Assembly: GCA_023400055.1 (NCBI GenBank)
Contig: JAEXFN010000018.1
Span: forward strand, 372,001-436,000
Source of the DNA: Bacillota bacterium
GTDB taxonomy: Bacteria > Bacillota > UBA4882 > UBA8346
DNA: 64,000 nt
Reading direction: 5' to 3'
Of this stretch, positions 58,677 to 64,000 are shown piece by piece. The notes beneath the pieces were generated by a model, which saw nothing but the letters and a program-made list of their open reading frames with translations, made no database searches and was not told where the DNA came from. Both the position numbers and the translations under genes were made by a program. The stretch's first letter is position 1. Each line of letters opens with the position of its first letter.

Positions 58677-59945
58677 TTATTTTTTGGTCGCTTTATATCT
58701 GGCTATCTCATCCGCCATGAACTTGGCGGCTTGTTCCGGGGTCATACTTCCGATGATCACCGCATCCTGCGTTTGGAAGAACTTGTTGATGATCTCTTGG
58801 GGCAAGGCCTGATCGGAGATGAGCCAGGAACCGTTTTTATTCAAAGTTTTGACCACGGCCGGTACGTTGGGGAGATCGGTCGGGGGCTTGGCCGACTTCA
58901 GCGCCAGCGGATATTTGAACTCATTGACATACTTGCTGGTTTCGGTATCGGAGTAGAAAAACTCGGCGAATTTCAAGGCCGCGGCCTGTGCCGCCGGAGC
59001 GGATTTCTTGCTGAACTGAATCATCTGGACAAAACCCGATATCCGGTTGGGTTTCTGATCGGTGGGGAACGGGAACCAGCCGTATTTCTTGTTGTCCTGC
59101 TTATCGATGTTAACGTTGGTGTCGAAGGCGCTGACTTGGACGACCATGGCCGCCTGATCAGCGTAAAGGGCTAATTTATCGCCATTCGGATCGAGAGTGA
59201 TGAATCCCTGCGGAAAATAACCTTTTTCGTTCCATTCCTTAAATTTGGCATACATCTTGATGACCCGCGGCTCATTCCAGGATGCCTCCAGGTTTGCCAG
59301 CTTATCATGAAGTTGTGCCCCGGCGAAATGCTCCAGCAATGCTTCATTGATCCGCATCACCAGCCAGCCGTCTTTGCCCGCGGTCGATATCGGCGTGATG
59401 CCATTTTGTTTCAAGACCTTCAAAGCCGTCTCAAATTCGGCGAAAGTCTTGGGGACCTTTATTTTGTATTTGGCAAACATTTGTTTGTTATAGTAGACGC
59501 CGATCCCGGTGATGTCCATCGGCATGCCGGAAAGTTGACCGTTAAACCTGCACATATCGAGCGCAGCCGGCATGAACTTTTGATTCCATTTATGCTGCTT
59601 GGCGTAAGCGGTCAGGTCTAAAGTCAAGCCGTTCTCCGGATAAAATGAACCCAACGAACCGCCCCAGTTGAACCAGGCATCCGGCAGCGTGCCCGAGGAA
59701 GCCGCGATCTTGAGGTTTTTCTTTTGATCATCGGTTCCGTTCAGGGTCAGAGCCACCTCGATATTGGGATTAGCCGCCATAAAATCAGCGATTACCTTTT
59801 TGGTCAGATCAGCTCGGCTGTTTAATGTCCAGAAGTTGATCCTTATCTTTTCCGAGGCGCCATGGACTGCGACGACCGAAAACGCTAAAAAGATCAAACC
59901 CACCAAGAGCCCAACCGTCTGCCATCGATTTTTCTGTGTGTTCAT
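58677..59945 (-). CDS. Carbohydrate ABC transporter substrate-binding protein, second CUT1 system
   Basis: The 422-residue protein begins with a signal peptide (TVGLLVGLIFLAFSVVAVHG, cleavage near AVHGA, no lipobox). Family segments are INFWTLNSRADLTKKVIADF, PDAWFNWGGSLGSFYPENGL, KIKVPKTFAEFETALKVLKQ, GITPISTAGKDGW and DPNGDKLALYADQAAMVVQV. It should bind an oligosaccharide whose cleavage product is handled by the glycoside hydrolase and isomerase/kinase in this region. It is the first gene of the operon binding protein, two permeases, hydrolase. The intergenic region upstream holds a candidate LacI operator. Confidence 0.93.
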   Translation of the reverse strand: MNTQKNRWQTVGLLVGLIFLAFSVVAVHGASEKIRINFWTLNSRADLTKKVIADFMAANPNIEVALTLNGTDDQKKNLKIAASSGTLPDAWFNWGGSLGSFYPENGLTLDLTAYAKQHKWNQKFMPAALDMCRFNGQLSGMPMDITGIGVYYNKQMFAKYKIKVPKTFAEFETALKVLKQNGITPISTAGKDGWLVMRINEALLEHFAGAQLHDKLANLEASWNEPRVIKMYAKFKEWNEKGYFPQGFITLDPNGDKLALYADQAAMVVQVSAFDTNVNIDKQDNKKYGWFPFPTDQKPNRISGFVQMIQFSKKSAPAAQAAALKFAEFFYSDTETSKYVNEFKYPLALKSAKPPTDLPNVPAVVKTLNKNGSWLISDQALPQEIINKFFQTQDAVIIGSMTPEQAAKFMADEIARYKATKK

Positions 59946-60375
59946 ACTCTTCTCCCTCTTTCTATTATGTTAGTAAGATAAAAACCCGTTTCAAGCAGTC
60001 ATGTCAACCTCCTTTCAACAAAATTGGCCATCGACTAGGAACATTCAATAGAAATTCGCGAATCAGGCAAGTTCGAAAACAATTATCATTCTGGTTTCAA
60101 TTTCATTTAGTAAATTATTTTAATAATAATACTAAAAATATTTAATCATCGATCGACTAAAAACTAATTTTTTATCATGACTGTTAGTTCAATTATAAAG
60201 GTTTATAAATATTTTTTCAATAGATAATTAAATTTATTTAAATTATTTTAGCTATATTTTTAACGAAAGCTACCATTAGTTTCGGATTTTATAGTGATTG
60301 AAGTCATAACCATTGGACGGTCCGCATTCCGTCTTATACGATGTGGGTGTACGCCGAAAATCCAGCGTTTCAAAC
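59946..60375. other. AT-rich promoter region of the second CUT1 operon
   Basis: No gene is seen. The stretch is strikingly AT-rich (about 60030-60260). At 60141-60161 TTTAATCATCGATCGACTAAA is an imperfect palindrome centred on CGATCG (written here in two parts: TTTAATCATCG and ATCGACTAAA), of the size of LacI-family operators. The LacI-type regulator encoded at 60475-61500 is the natural candidate to bind it. Confidence 0.4.
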
Positions 60376-60410
60376 AAAAAGAGCCCATCAATTCGCTTGA
60401 TAGGCCCTTA
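60376..60410 (-). terminator. Intrinsic terminator of the LacI-type regulator gene
   Basis: On the minus strand GGGCCTATCAA pairs with TTGATGGGCTC around a 5-base loop, followed by TTTTTG. It lies about 65 bases after the regulator stop codon. Confidence 0.8.
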
Positions 60411-60474
60411 TCAACTGGATGAAATGGCATGGCAATCAATGAGAGAACTCGCTCCATCCCGGTAGAAAATCCGT

Positions 60475-61500
60475 TTATAAATTTTTATTGAACACGCTTC
60501 TTCGTTCCACCAACTCCGTGTTAACTTCCACTTTAATATTTTCTTCGGGATTCTCCTCGATCCGTTCAATTAACCTTCTGACGGCGATTTGCCCCATGCG
60601 TTGCTTATAGACTCGCAAGGTGGTCAGCGGCGGATCGATCATCTCACAAAAGGGCATGTCGTCAAAACCGACGATCGAGATGTCCCGGGGAACATTAAAA
60701 CCCTTCTCCCGCAGCGCTTTGATGGCGCCGAAGGCAATGATGTCGTTATCGGCGAAGAAGGCCGTAGGCAAGGAATCGGCGGTTTCCAAACTTTTATAGA
60801 AATCACCGTAGGCGCCTTCCATCGTCGGCTCCACCTGAAAGAGATAATGTCGGTTGAACTTCAGGTTATGATCGGCCAAGGCCTTCATAAAACCGTCCTT
60901 GCGCTCCTCAAAGTTATTGATCCAGACCGAACTCGTCAGATAACCGATTTCGACATGTCCGCAATCGATCAGATGTTTGACTGCTTCAAAAGCTCCTTGG
61001 CGATTATTGATGATTACCGTATCGTATTTTTGCGGTTCAAAGAAGCTGTCCAACAAGACCATGGGGAGCGCCAGGCGGTTGAAAGGCTCGATATCGGAAC
61101 GTTCCATCTCCGTGGCGAGCAGCAAAATTCCATCGGCGGGATTCTCGGCCACGACTCGCTCGATATCCGTCTTCAGATTGTCTTTCTCGTTGATATAGGA
61201 GACTAAAATATTGTAACCTTCTTTTTTGGTCTCCTGATAGATCCCCTCCATCAACGCGGAAAAGAACGGCGTATCCGAAACCACCTGGCCGTGTTTCTTA
61301 TAGATTACGAACCGGATGTTGCGGTTGTTCTTCAGAGCCGGTTTCGAGAGGAGATTGGTGCTATAACCCTTCTCCTCCACGAACTTCAACACTTTTTGCC
61401 GGGTCTCCTCGCTGATCCCCGGTTTGTTGTTTAATACCAGCGAAACAGTAGCATGAGAAATATTCAATTCGTTGGCAATATCTTTGATTCTTAAAGGCAT
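60475..61500 (-). CDS. LacI-family transcriptional regulator
   Basis: The 341-residue protein begins PLRIKDIANELNISHATVSL, VLNNKPGISEETRQKVLKFV (LacI headpiece with hinge helix), then a periplasmic-binding-like core: FSALMEGIYQETKKEGYNIL, DGILLLATE, VLLDSFFEPQKYDTVIINNR, FADNDIIAFGAIKALREKGF and ISIVGFDDMPFCEMIDPPLT. It should bind a sugar ligand. A GTG at 61503 directly precedes the ATG at 61500; AGGAG is seven bases before the GTG and ten before the ATG, so either may be used. It lies downstream of an isomerase and kinase gene in the same direction and upstream of the CUT1 operon, both probable targets. Confidence 0.93.
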   Translation of the reverse strand: MPLRIKDIANELNISHATVSLVLNNKPGISEETRQKVLKFVEEKGYSTNLLSKPALKNNRNIRFVIYKKHGQVVSDTPFFSALMEGIYQETKKEGYNILVSYINEKDNLKTDIERVVAENPADGILLLATEMERSDIEPFNRLALPMVLLDSFFEPQKYDTVIINNRQGAFEAVKHLIDCGHVEIGYLTSSVWINNFEERKDGFMKALADHNLKFNRHYLFQVEPTMEGAYGDFYKSLETADSLPTAFFADNDIIAFGAIKALREKGFNVPRDISIVGFDDMPFCEMIDPPLTTLRVYKQRMGQIAVRRLIERIEENPEENIKVEVNTELVERRSVFNKNL

Positions 61501-61582
61501 CACCGGAATACTCCTAAAGTAATACTTACCTATACTATTTTATAGGACTTCGTCAATAAATCAATAGCCTTTCATTCTTCTT

Positions 61583-62992
61583 TTACGAATGCCGATAAAC
61601 CTCCCAGCCCATATATTTCCCCAAAGCTTCCTCCAGAACCTTAGCGGATAGCGAGCGGCTCATAGCGACATGATGTTCAAACCCGTTTTGGCACAGGTAA
61701 TTCATCAGGGCTTGCAGCCTCGGAATCCGGCACAAAGCCAATCCGCCAAAGCTATCGATCTTATCGTCCAAGAACTCTCCTTCGCCGAGATAAACCTTGA
61801 TCTTGCCGGCCGGGTCGTCGGTGGAGATCTTCGCGAATGTCATCGGGCCCGAAACCACTTGCGCCTTAAGGGCTCCGAAGCATTTCTCCGGGCCAATGGT
61901 GGTCCCCAGAATGTCGAGGCTGGCGATCTCGAAATCTCTCCCGAAAAAGCTCTTCGGGAAATTGGAGCAATGCTGGCTGATACAGACATCCCGGTCAGTG
62001 TCGAAGCGGTTGTTCCAGTCCAGATAGGCCGGGGGACGTCCGGAGGCAAGATACAGGGCATACATGGTCAGGGCGCCGGTGACATCGGTCTCGCAAGCGC
62101 TCGGTTTTCCCTTTTCGCCCATCATGCTCATCGATAGGCAGGTAGCGCAGCCATAATTGTTCTGAACCGAACTCCAGCATTGGATAGCGCTGGCATCGCA
62201 CTGATTTTCATTCACCCAATCTTCAATGGCCAGGGACAGCTTGGCCTGTTTGAGGATCTTCTCCTCAACCACGCTCGGATCGATCTTACCATAGGCTTTG
62301 ATCTCGGCCGCTTTGTCCAGAACCGTAGCGGTATCTCCCATGTTTTGGGCGGCGGCGACGATCTCGGACATATCGACCACCGAAACCGTGATACCAGCCT
62401 TTTGTAAAAGCTTCTCAGAATAGCGGACCGTATGGAAGGGATCGGGCCGGCTGCCGATGGCTCCGATTCGCGCGGTGGAGAGCCCCCGGACTACCCGGCA
62501 GATCTTGGCGAAATCTTCGATATCCTTAGTAAACTCCGGGCTGTCAATGGCGCAGGTATGCAGGGTAGTATTGGTAAATTTAATGCCCCGCTGATATAAA
62601 TTGTTGCATAAAGAAAGTTTGCCGCAGAAACTGTCATTGCGGTTCGCCAGATCAAGCTTATCCGGATCGTCGTCACAAGCCTGCACCAGTATCGGAACAT
62701 TCAGTTTTGCTAAATCTAGCGCAGTGGCGACTCCCACTTCCTCGCCAAAGTTGGGCAGGACCACGATAACGCCTTCAATCCGCTCTTGGTTTTTCCGGAA
62801 AAGCTCCGCGCATTTCCGGGCATCGGCCAAGGTCACGACCGCTCCGAGCGGGGTATCCTGTTCGGATACGGTCACAACGTCATAACCCAGCCGGACCAGT
62901 TTCGAAAGGATCGCCGCTCGACCCTTGGCGACCAAGTGGTCCGGGAAGAAACTTCGATTACTGACAACTACTCCAAAGGTCCCTTTCTCCAT
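61583..62992 (-). CDS. L-fucose/L-arabinose isomerase family protein
   Basis: The 469-residue protein belongs to the L-fucose isomerase-like superfamily. The N-terminal part EGVIVVLPNFGEEVGVATAL and DLAKLNVPILVQACDDDPDK is the first Rossmann-like domain, and ARIGAIGSRPDPFHTVRYSE the second; the middle region CDASAIQCWSSVQNNYGCAT and ACETDVTGALTMYALYLASG contain Glu/Asp residues for the Mn site, followed by CISQHCSNFPKSF and the C-terminal domain with HHVAMSRSLSAKVLEEALG. It interconverts an aldose and a ketose. It lies between the FGGY kinase (31 bases after its stop) and the LacI regulator (82 bases before), so the three are one leftward operon. Substrate may be fucose, arabinose or a rarer sugar. 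Confidence 0.85.
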   Translation of the reverse strand: MEKGTFGVVVSNRSFFPDHLVAKGRAAILSKLVRLGYDVVTVSEQDTPLGAVVTLADARKCAELFRKNQERIEGVIVVLPNFGEEVGVATALDLAKLNVPILVQACDDDPDKLDLANRNDSFCGKLSLCNNLYQRGIKFTNTTLHTCAIDSPEFTKDIEDFAKICRVVRGLSTARIGAIGSRPDPFHTVRYSEKLLQKAGITVSVVDMSEIVAAAQNMGDTATVLDKAAEIKAYGKIDPSVVEEKILKQAKLSLAIEDWVNENQCDASAIQCWSSVQNNYGCATCLSMSMMGEKGKPSACETDVTGALTMYALYLASGRPPAYLDWNNRFDTDRDVCISQHCSNFPKSFFGRDFEIASLDILGTTIGPEKCFGALKAQVVSGPMTFAKISTDDPAGKIKVYLGEGEFLDDKIDSFGGLALCRIPRLQALMNYLCQNGFEHHVAMSRSLSAKVLEEALGKYMGWEVYRHS

Positions 62993-63022
62993 AAAATTCC
63001 CTCCTGTAATACGAATATTCCA

Positions 63023-64000
63023 TCAAAAACTTGATAAGCTCCGGCGAACTGCTTCTTTCCAGCCACGGTAAAGTTCATCTCTGGTTGAAGCATTCATCCG
63101 GCTCTCAAATACCGCATCTTGGACTCGCAACGCGCGGATCTCGGCTTCATCCTTCCAGATCCCTGTCGTCAACCCGGCGATTAAAGCGGCGCCTAGGGCG
63201 GATAATTCCTCCGTTTTATTTCGGACCACGGTTACATCCAACATGTCCGCCTGGAATTTCATCAATAGATCATTTTTGGCGGGTCCGCCGTCGACCCGCA
63301 ACTCCCGCAACTGAATTCCCGATTCGGCGATCATCAGATCAATGATGTCCTTAATCTGGTAAGCGATCGACTCTAAAGCGGCTCGTACCAGATGGGCCTT
63401 CTTCGTGCCGCGGCTGATACCGGTAATCGAGGCCCGCGCCTCGCTATCCCAGTAGGGGGCTCCCAATCCCACGAAGGCCGGGACCAGATAGACTCCGTCA
63501 TTATCGTTTACTGTCGACGCGATGGGACCGGATTCCCCGGGACTGGCGATTAATTGTGCCCCGTCGACCAGCCATTTGAGGGTATCACCGGTGCAGTTAA
63601 CATTGCCTTCAAAAACATAGTCGACCCGCCCGTTCAAACCCCAGGCGATTGCGGTGACCAAACCGCTTTCCGAGGCCAGAGGTCGGTCGCCGATGTTCAT
63701 CATGATCGAGGAGCCGGTGCCATAGGTCGCCTTGGCCATCCCTTTCTCGAAACAGTTCTGCCCGAAAAGCGCGGCGTGCGAATCCCCGGCCACCCCCGCA
63801 ATGGGAATCTCCTGCGGCAGCAGCGAAGCCAGTGAAGTAAATCCAAAATTGGCATCGGAGGCTCTAACCTCCGGCAGCATACTGGCGGGTATAGTGAATA
63901 TCTCAAGCAATTGGGGGTCCCATTGCAACGTCTGAATGTTGAACAACAAAGTCCGGCTGGCATTGGAAAGATCGGTAGCGTGAACCTTTCCGCCGGTCAA
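63023..64000 (-). CDS. FGGY-family carbohydrate kinase, 5' end outside the window
   Basis: At least 325 C-terminal residues of an FGGY kinase are present; the N-terminus lies beyond the right edge. Visible parts are VHATDLSNASRTLLFNIQTL, PEVRASDANFGFTSL, IPIAGVAGDSHAALFGQNCF, ATYGTGSSIMMNIGDRPLAS, the catalytic-domain VYLVPAFVGLGAPYWDSEAR and LRVDGGPAKNDLLMKFQADM, with MLDVTVVRNKTEELSALGAA. These lines are close to glycerol kinase-type proteins (FVGLGAPYWD, ADMLDVTVVR), although partner genes suggest a sugar kinase acting after the isomerase. The gene is the first visible member of a leftward operon with the isomerase and LacI genes. Substrate unresolved. Confidence 0.9.
   Translation of the reverse strand: MTGGKVHATDLSNASRTLLFNIQTLQWDPQLLEIFTIPASMLPEVRASDANFGFTSLASLLPQEIPIAGVAGDSHAALFGQNCFEKGMAKATYGTGSSIMMNIGDRPLASESGLVTAIAWGLNGRVDYVFEGNVNCTGDTLKWLVDGAQLIASPGESGPIASTVNDNDGVYLVPAFVGLGAPYWDSEARASITGISRGTKKAHLVRAALESIAYQIKDIIDLMIAESGIQLRELRVDGGPAKNDLLMKFQADMLDVTVVRNKTEELSALGAALIAGLTTGIWKDEAEIRALRVQDAVFESRMNASTRDELYRGWKEAVRRSLSSF

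Noticed and set aside
1..64000. rRNA, tRNA, intact insertion sequences or prophage
   Set aside because: No tRNA cloverleaf with T-loop GTTCGA-type box, rRNA segments, complete transposase or phage genes were recognised.

Overview
The window looks like a chromosomal segment from a GC-rich (by eye high-50s percent), saccharolytic, probably anaerobic member of the Bacillota. Typical Bacillota traits are strong AGGAGG-type ribosome binding sites, a TPP riboswitch in front of thiC, YesM/YesN-type two-component proteins beside carbohydrate ABC transporters, and a small Gly/Trp-rich protein resembling spore-coat proteins. A complete CusCBA-type tripartite efflux system with a TolC-like outer-membrane component suggests a diderm (outer-membrane) lineage such as the Halanaerobiales/Limnochordia/Hydrogenispora type; that placement is inference. 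No rRNA, tRNA, CRISPR array or intact insertion sequence was seen.

Layout. 1-3.2 kb: XRE regulator and an HD-GYP / PAS / HD-GYP signalling operon. 3.2-8.5 kb: ketopantoate reductase, TPP riboswitch with thiC, a flavodoxin-like reductase with an old-yellow-enzyme reductase, thioredoxin. 9.2-15.3 kb: two LysR regulators, a divergent YeiH-type transporter, a secreted purple-acid-phosphatase-like protein and a YibE/F membrane protein. 15.9-28.7 kb: two divergent sugar operons. The left one runs leftward (TIM-barrel isomerase, zinc dehydrogenase, flavin oxidoreductase, Rbs-type ABC transporter). The right one runs rightward (PfkB kinase, class II aldolase, DeoR regulator, rhamnulokinase-like kinase, PHP phosphoesterase). 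They share repeated operator-like motifs in the gap between them. 28.8-41.3 kb: ferritin-like protein, small P-loop kinase, and a CUT1 ABC / YesMN-like two-component / rhamnogalacturonan-lyase-like operon, then a CBM9-like secreted protein. 41.4-49.6 kb: cusCBA efflux genes and their own sensor/regulator pair. 49.9-55 kb: MarR-GNAT fusion with a perfect operator palindrome, VOC protein, a structured-RNA-like region, a Gly/Trp-rich small protein, and a secreted amidase. 55.3-64 kb: a glycoside hydrolase of the DUF5060/apiosidase-like type, a second CUT1 transporter, LacI regulator, fucose/arabinose-type isomerase and an FGGY kinase cut by the window edge.

The most unusual feature is a set of intergenic tandem arrays that all have a 21-bp period but different unit sequences (about 7915-8208, 15494-15766, 29668-30066, 34400-34714, 40288-40644, 52061-52354, with a remnant near 25147-25230). 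Most units are quasi-palindromic. Three arrays (15.5, 29.7 and 40.3 kb) share one unit family, while the 52-kb array has an extra 84-bp higher-order period. Because 21 is a multiple of three, the arrays create long open frames with heptapeptide periodicity that I judge not to be genes. Their function is unknown to me and they are the best candidate here for an undescribed system. A second candidate is an orphan structured RNA at about 51360-51640 that resembles HEARO / IscB omega-RNA.
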